A DNA stretch of 64,000 nucleotides from contig OX421503.1 in NCBI GenBank assembly GCA_949126835.1, forward strand, positions 2,127,001 to 2,191,000, written 5' to 3'. Position 1 is the first letter of the stretch. Every line of letters begins with the position of its first letter. The notes below the pieces were generated by a model. It saw nothing but the letters and a program-made list of their open reading frames with translations, made no database searches and was not told the origin of the DNA. The DNA is from Anisus vortex (Eukaryota; Mollusca; Gastropoda; Planorbidae). Both the position numbers and the translations under genes were made by a program. This document shows, in pieces, positions 50,942-62,121 of the stretch.

Positions 50942-51719
50942 ATCAAATTAGTACATTATTTAGTGCTTCGAACTTACATACCAAGTCTTAAAAAAATATA
51001 AGATAAAACATTAGTAGGATCAAGTTCAACTATATTCTAGGTCATAGAATATGTAGTTGCAAAGACTAATTAGATGGACCGCTTGCTTTAATATGTCTGC
51101 TATTTGATAAATTGAAACACTTTGTTTCGGAATTTCCGATCGCACACTGTCCTCTATACTTCCGGTTTATTATTTTATTCACATCCATATAGAGTGTTCT
51201 TAGTGGGCGTGGCTTAGGTTTTTAGTGACGTATTTGTGTAAATAAAGAAGCCACTTGAGGTACAAATGTAACGTGGTGAAAGTGAAATACTTATTTATCA
51301 TGCAAAATTCACATCTGAATATTGGCTATCCTACTCAAAAATAAGGAGGTAAATAGTAGTACTGTAGATTAATTGATTAATGTGATTAGGCTAGGGCCGG
51401 CTATACCTATTTACACTTTCAATTTCACTTTATAGGCCTACACTTTTAATGTTTCGTAGGCTAGGCTACGATGTCAAGCGATATTGTTGGTAAATAGGCT
51501 ATCTAGTCAAGTAACTATTAGGCTCACATCGTCTATGATCTATGTCTATGATAATAATAAAATAGCCTATTTTTTTTAACATACATAATACAGCTTAAAT
51601 CTTAATAAGACTTAAAACACAACACATCATTTAAAAATAGCTCGAGCCTATATGAAACTTTATTAATACAGCGGCCATATTTAATTGTACACCATTACTC
51701 AAAGTAAACACAAATCACG
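50942..51719. other. AT-rich DNA, no gene
   Basis: Contains the dispersed repeat at 51072-51170; otherwise nothing recognised. Many copies of tagcct/taggcct words, as also seen near 12.1 kb. Confidence 0.4.
51072..51170 (+). repeat. Dispersed repeat, copy 3 of 3
   Basis: See the entries at 21641 and 47041; closest to the latter, which is inverted. Confidence 0.65.
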
Positions 51720-52083
51720 TGCTTTTTGTCACGGGATTGCAAACGCCCTATAGCAGAAGATACCAAACATATCCCTTCAGTACGCCCATTTTGGTACATA
51801 TTCTGATATTCCTGTTTTTCATGATGCTGCTTAAGCTCATGAAGCTGTTTTTAGATGTTGCGATTCTTATTTTTATTTCCTTGCTGCATTTGCCTTCCTG
51901 TGTTATTATATAGCCCAGATACTGAAACGAACTGATTTGTTTGATATTTTTGCCTTCACTGGATATAGAGAATCCTGGAGATTGTGTTTTCTTAGAGATT
52001 ACCATTACTTCGGTCTTACTGAGATTGAGTTTTAATCCTTTAAGTTGGCTCTCCTCTACCACCTTATTTAGAATAGTTTGCAA
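51720..52083 (-). pseudogene. RTE-like reverse transcriptase fragment
   Basis: 111 codons: G-L-K-L-N-L-S-K-T-E-V-M-V-I-S, then F-Q-Y-L-G-Y-I-I-T-Q-E-G-K, I-R-I-A and V-L-K-G-Y-V-W. This is the RT segment just after the catalytic Y-A-D-D and is typical of RTE-related LINEs. The upstream side ends in a TA tract at 52083. It precedes, in the family, the region represented by the fragment at 16278-16860, so both could come from the same LINE family. Confidence 0.7.
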
Positions 52084-52114
52084 ATATATATATATATAGG
52101 CCTATATATATATA

Positions 52115-53846
52115 TATATATAAATAAACCTTCAAATACTTATGAAAAGCGCGTAAATTGCAAAGCAAAAATACGAATTTATATTACTTAAAATAGATTC
52201 TTTCTGGTGCTTTCTGGTGCGGTTTATAATTACCGGATGTTAATAGTACCCGCCAATTATAATAGACCACAGCAATAGAATTCTGACACAGATCAAACAG
52301 GTATGCTATTTCTAAAGTGCCTTGTAGTCATTGATTGATTAAAAATGTATAAGGTATCTTATATATATGCAATCGCACTTTATTTAACTATATTGAAGTT
52401 ATAAAGGAAACATTTAGTTAAAAAATGTAGAGATGTTTGGAATTGATGATTCTATATCAGGATTACTATTTACTTTATATTACAAGAAGTCCGCAATCTA
52501 TAGTATTATATAGCAGGGTTCGGAAACATACTTAAAGTGTACCAATTTATTATTGACTTAAATGAAAAACCAGAAACTCATTATGTCATTATGTAACGAA
52601 TCAAGAGGTGGGAACACCAAGGTCACCGCAGCCCAGGCACAAACTGCGGAATTCTCCACGGACCATTATTGTGGTGGCTCGCCGGTATAAATACAATGTC
52701 GCCCGGTAGCACGAATCATATACTTTAGGTATGGGCGTCCAAGCACCAGGGTCGGTTTTGAAACGGAATGCTGCAAACATTGCTTCCTCCCTACTGAGGA
52801 AGGGGGCTTCTTGGCGGTTAAATCCTACTTTTCCACACTTTTATCAAGAGGTTGCATAACCCTGATATCTAGAATTATTTAAAGCTTTGCCCAGTTTGGT
52901 TAAACATCTTTTAACCGAGAAAACAGAAATGTAAAATTGAACACATCAAGCAGGTTAAATGCTATTATACCAATGCCACGAAATCTGGTCAACTCAATTC
53001 ACCATTCCTATGGATTATGTAGTCAGACGTGATTGATTAAATTACTTTTTATATTTAAATATTATCTGTATGTGTGCAATTGGCATTTATAGTAAAATGA
53101 ACGTAAATAAATAAATAATTAAAAACACCATACATTGTATATATTATTATAGGTACTATACCAGGTCAGCAAGTTACATACGAATAGAACAATTTGAATT
53201 ATGTCACTCTCGTAATGTCTATGTTTAGTAATTAGAAAACTTTTTTTTTCTAACACACACACACACACACATATAGTACAGCCAGGGATGTGAAAGGGAA
53301 ATAAGCACCACTCCTCTCAAAATATCCTAATAGCTTGCGCCTCAAATAGCCTATGCTAAATAAAGTCCAACTCCGGGCCTTCTTAAAGACTAATATCCAA
53401 GTCTAGCAGGTCATGATTCAACTAACAAGAGAAGGGGTGAAGGCGGGCCACTGACACTTTAAAACCAGTAACTTCGGGCAGATGGGGCTCGAAATCCTTG
53501 ATACGTAGATCATCTTGGAGAGGGAAACTCCGATCTCAAACCTCCGATGTCTCGCGGCTACATCTGTTTTTGAGACGATACGTAAGTAAACCATAACAGA
53601 AGATCAAGAGATGGAGTCCCTAAGACATTATTATAGCGAATACGATATCTCTATCTGGCAACTCCGACGACGCAGATGGTCCCTTGCTGTATCAACTAGC
53701 TGTTCTCCTGGAATCACAATCTACTTCGAGAGAGATGGTCTGCTGCCTGGGCAACAGCTGGCTCTTTAATTAAAAGCATCATTTTGGCTATCGTGGCCTC
53801 TTTTTACAAAGGGGCATTACTCGATCATCCATTGAGGACGGACATA

Positions 53847-53850
<4 letters not shown>
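52115..53850 (-). mobile_element. Large dispersed element, copy beta (inverted)
   Basis: Reverse-complement relative of 35255-38018; contains only one 53-bp unit. Identity looks moderate (many substitutions and small gaps). Both ends lie in TA tracts (52083-52121 and 53851-53912). Confidence 0.6.

Positions 53851-53912
<62 letters not shown>
53851..53912. repeat. (TA)n microsatellite
   Basis: About 62 bp, between copy beta and the LTR. Confidence 0.95.
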
Positions 53913-53916
<4 letters not shown>

Positions 53917-54475
53917 AAATTGTAGCTTTCACTCCAATTCTTTTGGCGGTTGACTAGGGTTTGATTTTTAAGGCCAGCGGGAACTCACTTCGTTCTGAGA
54001 GTGATCAACAGTCTGCAGCAATTTTTCCAAGTTTGGTTAACCTTGTCCTAATACTATTCAATTGTTCTCAATAATAATATGAATTCAAAAACCAACTCCT
54101 TGACTAATTAATGAAGAAACTTTATTATAACTTGCAAATCAAACGATGTTAGTGAAACAAATGCACATGGCGATAATTGGTAAGCAAAGCGTAGTGTCCT
54201 ACTGTCAGTGGTGCCTAGCGAAAAGAGAAAGAAATAGTCCGCGTCTATATCTTTTATAGTACCTAAGAAGCCCGCGAAATTGAATATCCCTCCGCGTTAG
54301 CTCTAACTGGTTTACGCTGGTTTCAAGAGTGATGCGTTTATAGCCTAATTAGATTTTAGTCAACGAAGAAAAAATAAACAGTCGTGTCCCGACAATTAAA
54401 GTATTTTAAAATATAAACTCTGTCGAGGGATTAATAAAAGGGTGTTTTAAACTATGTATGCACTGTAACCTAACA
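53913..54475 (-). repeat. 3' LTR of the Gmr1-type element
   Basis: 563 bp, begins TGTTAGG and ends TTTAACA, with a 5-bp inverted end TGTTA/TAACA. TATAAAA at 54252-54258 and AATAAA at 54121-54126 divide it into plausible U3, R and U5 parts. The polypurine tract abuts its start. The outer flank is a TA tract, so the target duplication cannot be judged without the other LTR. Confidence 0.75.
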
Positions 54476-56665
54476 CCTCCCTTCCACAAAAAGAAAAGAA
54501 AATTTGTCATCTGTGATGGGGAATTTTCTTTTAGCCATCACGTTTCCTAACAATAATAGTACGACTGTCAGTATAGATGTCCAAAAAAAACAGTTTAAGT
54601 AATAGAACAATTTAAGTGCGCATTAGGCACATTTCACAATAAAAATTAGTGCTCATTAGGCACGAACAGTACAATTGTTTATAAGGAACAAAATAGGTGC
54701 TCATTAGGCACATTTAACAATAAAAGATTAGTGCACATTAGGCACATTTAACAATAACAAATTAGTGCACATTAGGCACAAACATTACAAGTATTTATAT
54801 AACAACAAGAAACAAAGTAAGTCATTATGCACACAATAAAGTAAAAACAATCAAGAACAAGAACACATATACGTCAGTCCACGAAAGAGTGATGTCTTCT
54901 TTCGTATAACGAGTATATACTGATGTGTTGTTGACTAGGATGTTGTATGTTACCTTATCCATAAGTTACTTATATCAACCTTAGTTACTACCTAAGTTCA
55001 AACGTGTTTCCTTATAGTTTGTTTTACCATTGATCTATGTTATTTAGTAATCATTTGCTACAGATATCAGATAATAACTAGTCATAGATTCTTACCCAGC
55101 CTAAGTATTAACTTTACCTACATGAGGTTACTCAGGTTTTAATAATTTTAATGACAACCAAATATTGTAATAATATTCTAAATTTTTTTATAATATTTTA
55201 GTTCTTAGTTCTTTTTGTCTTATCTATCTTATTTATAGATAATTTTAAAGAATGAATGATGTAGTGTGAGAGTTTATATCTCTAATATTAAAGTCTTATT
55301 TTAACCCATAGATTTATTGATCATTAAAAATGATTGTAACCGTAATATTAATATTAATACTGATTCAGTTTACGTCAATAATCATTAACATTAATAGTTA
55401 TTTTTTTAACCAAGCAAGACGTTAGCTATTCGCTCTTTATAGTGCAAGTTTTTGTGTTTTATTTACAACGGAATTAGTTATTCCTAAAATAGTAAAATAC
55501 CAGTGTCCGTAGAGACATTTATTCAACAACTCTAGTTAAATGTACAGCTCATTTAACCTTAAATTTTTCAAGAAAAAACCACAGTGACCGTAGCTAGTTA
55601 AATGTTATTTTAACTTAACCTTTACCTTTTAAGAGTATAATTTCTTAAGAGTATAACCTTTTAGTTGATGCTTCCAGAGTATTTACCTCTGTAACTAAAT
55701 CTTAGCTTTCATTTCGTTTTAAATCCAGTTATTCAGTTATTAAGTCTTTCCATTGCTTACAAGATTTTTAATTCAATGTTTAACTCATATTTAAAAGTTT
55801 AGTCATAGCATTTATCTCTTTAATAGAAAACATTTGGCTTAATTCTTAATTACCTTTTTACAAGAAAAGAGTATTTTCCATTTATTTTAGTAAGTGCAAC
55901 CAATTTAAACCTTAAGCTACCCGTTTAAAGTTCAATTTTAGAGTTCTAACCAGGTTTGTTAGATATTACTCCTCAAGCACATTACCATTATCACTCTCTT
56001 TTTAAAATTACATGTTAAAATTTTAAGTTCTTTTGATTTAAAGGTTTTCAAGTTTAAGGATGCTCTATTATTTTTCTAAAGATGTGTACGCATTGACCCT
56101 TTTTTTTTTTTTAGTACGAGTTACCTCTTTTTAATTTGTAAGTGTATACATTGAACCTTTTTAGTGCAAGACGTTTCTTTACTATTTATCTTAGTATAAG
56201 TGCAATTGTGTGAACGTTGACCTTTTTGGAGTATTTTTACCGAACAAAATATAAACCTATCAAGTTTTAGTATTGTTGATTAAATCACCATGTTTTTTTA
56301 AATTTTTATCACTTACCGAAAGAAAACACCTCACAGTAGTCATAGTTGTCAGTTGTCATAAGTACAGACAATACAGACAAACATATAAACGCCATAAGGG
56401 AAAAAATCATAATACCAATCATCAAATGCAATTAAAAATGTACATTACTCATTGAATTAATGCGTGTTAGTTTTTGTGTTGCGAATTGTTATGATACTTT
56501 TCTCTTGTACATTAGCAAAGTATAATTGTGCAGTGTATAAAAGTACATCTCAATAAATTGTATTATATACATGGGGTTTTGGGGAAAACACAATTGTTTT
56601 TTTAAGATATATATTTTTTTTAATACAACATGCAAAGTATAATAAAAATCATATCAAGAAGGCAT
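54476..56665. other. Long 3' untranslated part of the LTR element
   Basis: 2.2 kb AT-rich, no env-like frame. About five imperfect copies of tgc-cattaggcacattta-caataa lie at 54614-54785. Confidence 0.6.
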
Positions 56666-59600
56666 CTACAGTCGGCTGAGGGTGTCGGCAAGAAAATTTT
56701 CAACCCCCCTTACGTGTTGGATTGTCAAATTGTATGACTGTAAGAATAATTGCCACCTAAGCAGTCGTTGGTTCTGCTTTACCCTGGCCAGGAAAGTCAG
56801 TGGGTTATGATCAGTATTGACTATTATGGGAAAACTGGACCCATTCAAGTAAAAGTCAAAGTGTTTTAATGAGATCAAAATTCCTAAAAGTTCCTTTTCA
56901 ACCGTACTATAGACCCGTTCATGCTTATTAAATTTCTGTGAGTGATAACAGATGGGGTGTTCTAAATTATCTTCACCTATCTGACAGATAACAGATCCCA
57001 TTCCCGTGTCACACACGTCTACGTATATTCGGAATTGCTTATTATAGTCAGGGGTCACTAACACTGGTGCGCTAGCCAAGACAGTTTTTAGTGCCTCAAA
57101 TGCCGAATTACACTGTTTGGACCATACATATTTTGTGTTCTTTTTAAGAAGTTCGGTTAGCGGAGCCGCGCTTACCGAAAAATTTTCAATGAACTTCCTA
57201 TAGAACTCTGCCATTCCTAAAAACCTCCTAATCTGTTTCTGGTTCTGGGATATCGGTACCTCCAATATAGCCCTAACCTTTGCGTCAATAGGCTTCACCT
57301 GCCCTCCTCCCACTATATGACCCAAAAACTTAATGGTAGCATGGCCAAACTGACATTTTGCAAGATTAATGGTTAGGTTCGCATTATCTAGCCTTGTAAA
57401 AAGTTCTCTCAACTGTGCAATGTGGCTAACAAAATCCCTACTATATACTATGATGTCATCTAGATATGCGTCGCAGTCCTTGACCTCCCTAGTAATAGTA
57501 TTAATCAACTTCTGGAAAGCTGCTGGAGCAGTTTTCAAGCCGAATGGCATAACCTTATATTTGTATAGGCCATCGGGTGTTATAAAAGATGAGATATCCT
57601 GTGCCCTGGCAGTTAAAGGAATCTGGAAATATGCGGATAACAGATCAATCTTAGTGACAAACTTTGAGTTACCCACCCTGTCGATCAAATCATCTATACG
57701 CGGTATTGGGTACGAGTCTGATCTGACAATGGAATTTAACTTTCTATAGTCCGTGCAGAAACGGAGGGTACCGTCTGCTTTGGGAACTAACAGAACAGGG
57801 GACGCCCATTCGCTGTCGCTATGTTCGATCATGTGATTGTCTAGCATAAACTTTACCTCCTCGCGAATTACCTTTAGTTGCTGCGGGTTTACTCGATATG
57901 GATGTTGCCTTATTGCTTCTTCAGAACCTACATTAATGTCATGCTTAAATAAGTGTGTCCTGCGTGGTACATCACTTAAGAGAGTAGAGAAGTCATTCAG
58001 TAAAGCGCGTATTTCATTAGCTTGATCAACTGACAAGTGATCTACTTTACTCGCGAAGTCCCGTAGTGTGTTACTGTTCTTTAACTTACTCTCGGCGAAG
58101 TCTTCGTTAAACGCGGGTTTTTCTCCCGTTATTTGTATCACCGGCGCCATGGGTGAAATTTCAGTGCATTTTTGCTTTTCATTTTCTCTACTATGGTACT
58201 GTTTCAACATGTTTACATGTACCAATCGCTTGGTTTTCCGGCGGTCAGGTGTTCTAATCAGATAGTTTACCTCCCCGATTCTCAAGTCTATGGCATATGG
58301 ACCAGTGAATTTAGCACAAAGGGGTTGACCGGGAATAGGTAAGAAAACCAAAACTTTTTCCCCTGGTTGAAAAATTCTGTCCCTAGATTTCCTATCATAC
58401 CAGGTTTTCATTTGGCTCTGTGCCTTTTGTAAATGCCTTTTTGATACTTCATAGGCATCATATAATCTATTCTTAAAATTTAAGACATAGGTGAGCAGGT
58501 CAGTTTGCTCATTTGGTTTCAACAAATATTCCTGCAACATTTTTAGTGGACCCCTTACCGTGTGTCCGAATATGAGTTCAAATGGACTAAAGCCTAATGA
58601 ATCCTGTACGGCTTCCCGTGCAGCGAATAACAAAAGAGGCACACCGGTATTCCAGTCTTTCTCATTCTCCGTGCAGTAAGTACGCAGCATGGTTTTTAGC
58701 GTTTGGTGGAACCTTTCGAGAGCGCCTTGCGACTCTGGGTGGTAGGCGGTTGCTTTTCGATGCTCAACACCAAGACTACTGATAATTTGCTCAAACAGTT
58801 TCGACGTGAAGTTCGTTCCCTGGTCTGACTGAATAGACCGAGGTAGCCCGTATCTTGTAAAGAACTCGACGAGTGCGTCAGTGACCTTTCTCGCGGTGAT
58901 GTTCCGTAGAGGAATTGCTTCAGGGAATCTTGTGGAGGCACACATTATGGTCAGTAGGTACTGATGTCCTGATCTGGTTTTCGGTAGTGGACCAACACAG
59001 TCAATTAGGATTTCACTGAAGGGTTCCCCGAATGCGGGTATAGGGTGTAATGGAGCGACTGGTATCTTCTGATTAGGCTTGCCTATCAGCTGACAAAAAT
59101 GACAGCTTCTGCAGTATGTCACGATGTCTTTATGTAATCCTGGCCAGAAAAAGTAGGGGAGAACCCGACGATAGGTCTTTGAGACTCCCATGTGTCCAGA
59201 ATAAGGCAAATCATGAGCGATACGCAGGATATCATTTCGATAACGGTTTGGAACGATGATTTGGTGTGTTTCGGACCAACCTTCGTTAATCTGGTCGTCG
59301 CGTGGTGTCCATTTACGCATTAGCAGGCCATCTTTTATGTAGTAGCACACTGCTAATTTCTCTGCCTCAGGTTCGGTGACAGCTTGCTCACGAAGCCTGG
59401 CAATGTTCACGTCGTCTTTTTGTTCCTGGATGAGTTGATGTCTAGAAGACATGTTGATATTGGTCTCAGAGGTGGTGCCGTGGAGTAGGTTGGCGAACTG
59501 AGTCGTGCCAATATCTGACTCTCGCAAGCTGGAGTTCTGTTCCGCTTGGGCTTCTCTGGACTCTGCTTTCTTCTGCTGCTTTCTTTGTTTCATGCCCCTA

Positions 59601-61135
59601 GTGACGGCACAAGTGGGGTGTGCAGTGTTACTTTTGCCCACACCGATGTCACTGGACGAGTTGGGGTCTTGTACCTTTGCTGAGCCTAAGGATGATAAGA
59701 CTGAATCTTTCTTTATGCTATTCAATATAACCTTACCTCCAGCTAGGTCATTTCCAATGAGGAGTGCTATACCGTCAATTGGAAGGGCTGGCTGTACTCC
59801 GACAACCACAGTACCAGATATCAGTTCCGTTTCTAGCTGTATCGTGTGTAGTGGCACGCTTGTCTTGCCCATCTCCACACCTCTCAGGAGTACCTTTCTA
59901 CCTGTGAATGAATCACTGGAAAGTGGTAATATACCTTCTAGAAGAAGCGACTGGGATGCACCCGTGTCTCTCAACATTAGAACTTTACTCCGACAGCTTC
60001 CATCTCCTGGCATGGATACATAGCCTTCATGGATGAACGGTCTGAATTCTCTCAGAGTGTTGTTCTCTGGTAGACTTTTACTGGTCTGTTCTGCCTTTAT
60101 CTTTGAACAACCATCAGCTAGCTTGTTTTTCTGTGGACTTAGGTTAGAGTTTGTAAATATAGTTGATGTAATTTTACAATCATTCTCATTTTTACATTGT
60201 ACAGTATTATGCACTAACTCGACCTTTTCTTTGGCTTCACCACCGGATCTCTTGTCTCTTATGTGGTTTGCTCTCGTGCGTCGCTTGGGCTTACGTGACC
60301 CATCAGCACATGAGTGAGGAGAACTCTCTCTCACTACCTGACTACTTTTCCTATGATCTTCCTTCTGTTTGGCTTTGCAGATTGGAATAGACCCATCTTT
60401 CATTGTCACACAATTAGCTTTTAGCTTGATGTTAGAGGTTTCGTCATTTCCTCTTAAATTTTGTCTTCCGCTTTTTGCCTTCCTATTGCCATTTGCTTCA
60501 CATACTGGTTTGGGTGTAAATATGTCCTCTCTACTTAGAGTAACACAAGTAGCTGCAAATACCTGTTTTGGTTTTGCTGGCTTCCCATTCAGTACAAAAC
60601 AGTTTTGTTTAGTATGTCCCTCTTTCTTGCAGTGGGCACATACAAGTTTCATAGGTTTCACATTTCTATCATTTGCATTGTTTACAGTCCTAAAGTTATT
60701 GGAGTTGTCCGTTTTATTACGCCTGTTAGAGTTAAATTTCTGGTTATGGAATTGCTCTGGTTTATTCCTAGATTGTTGTGATTGTTGTGAGTTTTCTCTT
60801 GTAGGATATGGATGTAAAAGTACAAAGTCATCTGCCAATCTGGCTGCTTCTGTAGCTTTAGCCACCTCCCTGTCTGCAATGTGAAGCTTAATATCAGTTC
60901 TTGTGCAGTTTAGGAACTCTTCAAACAAAATAACCTCTTTAAATTCTTCATAGTTATTATTTACTCTCCTGGAGCGTAGCCACCTGTCCAGATATTTTTC
61001 CTTTTGCCTAAGAAAATCTGCATAGGTCTGTTGACTACTTTTTCTTAGTTCTCTAAACTCTCTTCGGTATTTTTCCGGTCTACCTTCATAAACACGTAAG
61101 ACCTTTTGTTTAATACACTCATAGTCATTGCTTTC
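56666..61135 (-). CDS. Gag-pol polyprotein, protease-integrase-RT-RNase H order (5' partial)
   Basis: 1489 codons without a stop. Order from the N-terminal side: capsid C-terminal region (Y-A-D-F-L-R-Q-K-E-K-Y-L-D-R-W); CCHC knuckle C-A-H-C-x4-H-x4-C (about 60640-60599); protease L-R-D-T-G-A-S (near 59968); integrase zinc region H-x6-H-x26-C-x2-C; integrase core with D (59002), D (58825) and E (58717), spaced D-58-D-35-E; GPY/F motif (near 58300); RT K-I-D-L-L-S-A-Y and Y-L-D-D (57455-57466); RNase H with V-D-V, E-K-E-L, T-D-H-N and A-D-T-L-S-R up to the stop. All catalytic residues are present. Integrase thus lies before RT in one unbroken frame. Upstream of 61135 a stop (61136-61138) and non-coding DNA follow, so the start of gag is lost. 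Confidence 0.88.
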   Translation of the reverse strand, partial: ESNDYECIKQKVLRVYEGRPEKYRREFRELRKSSQQTYADFLRQKEKYLDRWLRSRRVNNNYEEFKEVILFEEFLNCTRTDIKLHIADREVAKATEAARLADDFVLLHPYPTRENSQQSQQSRNKPEQFHNQKFNSNRRNKTDNSNNFRTVNNANDRNVKPMKLVCAHCKKEGHTKQNCFVLNGKPAKPKQVFAATCVTLSREDIFTPKPVCEANGNRKAKSGRQNLRGNDETSNIKLKANCVTMKDGSIPICKAKQKEDHRKSSQVVRESSPHSCADGSRKPKRRTRANHIRDKRSGGEAKEKVELVHNTVQCKNENDCKITSTIFTNSNLSPQKNKLADGCSKIKAEQTSKSLPENNTLREFRPFIHEGYVSMPGDGSCRSKVLMLRDTGASQSLLLEGILPLSSDSFTGRKVLLRGVEMGKTSVPLHTIQLETELISGTVVVGVQPALPIDGIALLIGNDLAGGKVILNSIKKDSVLSSLGSAKVQDPNSSSDIGVGKSNTAHPTCAVTRGMKQRKQQKKAESREAQAEQNSSLRESDIGTTQFANLLHGTTSETNINMSSRHQLIQEQKDDVNIARLREQAVTEPEAEKLAVCYYIKDGLLMRKWTPRDDQINEGWSETHQIIVPNRYRNDILRIAHDLPYSGHMGVSKTYRRVLPYFFWPGLHKDIVTYCRSCHFCQLIGKPNQKIPVAPLHPIPAFGEPFSEILIDCVGPLPKTRSGHQYLLTIMCASTRFPEAIPLRNITARKVTDALVEFFTRYGLPRSIQSDQGTNFTSKLFEQIISSLGVEHRKATAYHPESQGALERFHQTLKTMLRTYCTENEKDWNTGVPLLLFAAREAVQDSLGFSPFELIFGHTVRGPLKMLQEYLLKPNEQTDLLTYVLNFKNRLYDAYEVSKRHLQKAQSQMKTWYDRKSRDRIFQPGEKVLVFLPIPGQPLCAKFTGPYAIDLRIGEVNYLIRTPDRRKTKRLVHVNMLKQYHSRENEKQKCTEISPMAPVIQITGEKPAFNEDFAESKLKNSNTLRDFASKVDHLSVDQANEIRALLNDFSTLLSDVPRRTHLFKHDINVGSEEAIRQHPYRVNPQQLKVIREEVKFMLDNHMIEHSDSEWASPVLLVPKADGTLRFCTDYRKLNSIVRSDSYPIPRIDDLIDRVGNSKFVTKIDLLSAYFQIPLTARAQDISSFITPDGLYKYKVMPFGLKTAPAAFQKLINTITREVKDCDAYLDDIIVYSRDFVSHIAQLRELFTRLDNANLTINLAKCQFGHATIKFLGHIVGGGQVKPIDAKVRAILEVPISQNQKQIRRFLGMAEFYRKFIENFSVSAAPLTELLKKNTKYVWSKQCNSAFEALKTVLASAPVLVTPDYNKQFRIYVDVCDTGMGSVICQIGEDNLEHPICYHSQKFNKHERVYSTVEKELLGILISLKHFDFYLNGSSFPIIVNTDHNPLTFLARVKQNQRLLRWQLFLQSYNLTIQHVRGVENFLADTLSRL

Positions 61136-61674
61136 TTATATCGAAATGGTGCTTTATTTTGTTAAAATATTACCATTAAGTGCTTCATTTTCAATATAAA
61201 AAAGAACAAAATATGCTGTTTGAACATACCATACTATTGATATTTTTCAATATATATTTCCATAGTCCCACATAGCACACATATTAAAATAGTAAATTGC
61301 TGAATAAGAACTTAGATAGTGATGCAATTGTTCACATGCAGTTAGTTAGTCGTTAAGCTGTTTAATTACATAGCAAAATATATGTTGTACAGTGTTTGTA
61401 CGCAAGTCTGGAAGTCTCCAGGAAAGTCTGAAAAATCGAAATTTTGTTTATTGTCTTTTAAAAGTCTGAAATGTTAATGGTAAAAGTCTGGAAATGAGAA
61501 ATACAATTGTCTGTCTTTTTGTATCCAACACCCCCCCCCCCTACCCCGGGCTCGGCTAAGAATCGCTAATGACGTTTTGAGATATCACACTCCGCCCCTC
61601 TCAGCTCTCTTTACTTTGCGAGCGTGTCGCATTTGGTACCTTAGTATGAGTTCCTTAAAGTCTATCGTCTATAG
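61136..61674. other. AT-rich DNA beyond the truncated LTR element
   Basis: Contains three close agtctggaa/agtctgaaa words near 61410-61500 and a C10 run near 61532. No gene. Confidence 0.4.
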
Positions 61675-62121
61675 CAGGGGTCGGGAACCTTTTTGTCTGA
61701 GAGAGCCATATGGACACCACATATTTTGAAAAGTAATTCTGTGAGAGCCATACGTTATGTTTAAAACTAAAATTTTCAAGTAAATGTGTGCATTTTGTGT
61801 AATTACAACACTAAAGTACAATAATTATGTCTTGCATTTGGACGTAAGACAATAGTTATTTCCCTTATAATTACAATCAATGCAGGGTTGCTATTTTGTC
61901 TGTCTTTTATGTCAGTGGAGTTTATCTCCTTTACCACTTCTGACGCTGAGATGCAGTATACTTTAGCTCATTTGTAGAATGAAATATTGATATGCAATTA
62001 ATATGTCGATCAAAGGAGACTAAAGAAACATTTTTTTTATAATCGAACATTTGACTGCGAGCCAGATGCAGCCATCAAAAGAGCCACATCTGGCTCGCGA
62101 GCCATGGGTTCCCGACTCCTG
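61675..62121. mobile_element. Non-autonomous hAT element with 8-bp target duplication
   Basis: 447 bp with terminal inverted repeats CAGGGGTCGGGAACC / GGTTCCCGACTCCTG (one mismatch). Flanks GTCTATAG (61667-61674) and GTATATAG (62122-62129) match at 7 of 8. Inside, gagagccata and gagccacatctggctcgcgagcc are subterminal repeats. No coding capacity. 8-bp duplications and CAG ends are standard for hAT. Confidence 0.85.

Larger units (their letters stand above)
53913..61135 (-). mobile_element. Ty3/Gypsy-related LTR element with Gmr1-type gene order, 5' end missing
   Basis: From 3' to 5': LTR 53913-54475, polypurine tract (GGAAGGGAGG on the minus strand, 54476-54485), 2.2 kb without a gene, then one long gag-pol frame 56666-61135. 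The frame breaks off within gag at 61135, where similarity ends in unrelated DNA. No 5' LTR or primer-binding site is visible up to 64000. The pol order is protease, integrase, RT, RNase H. Confidence 0.85.

Noticed and set aside
57369..60884. Plus-strand frames of 60-172 codons
   Set aside because: Antisense shadows of the gag-pol frame.
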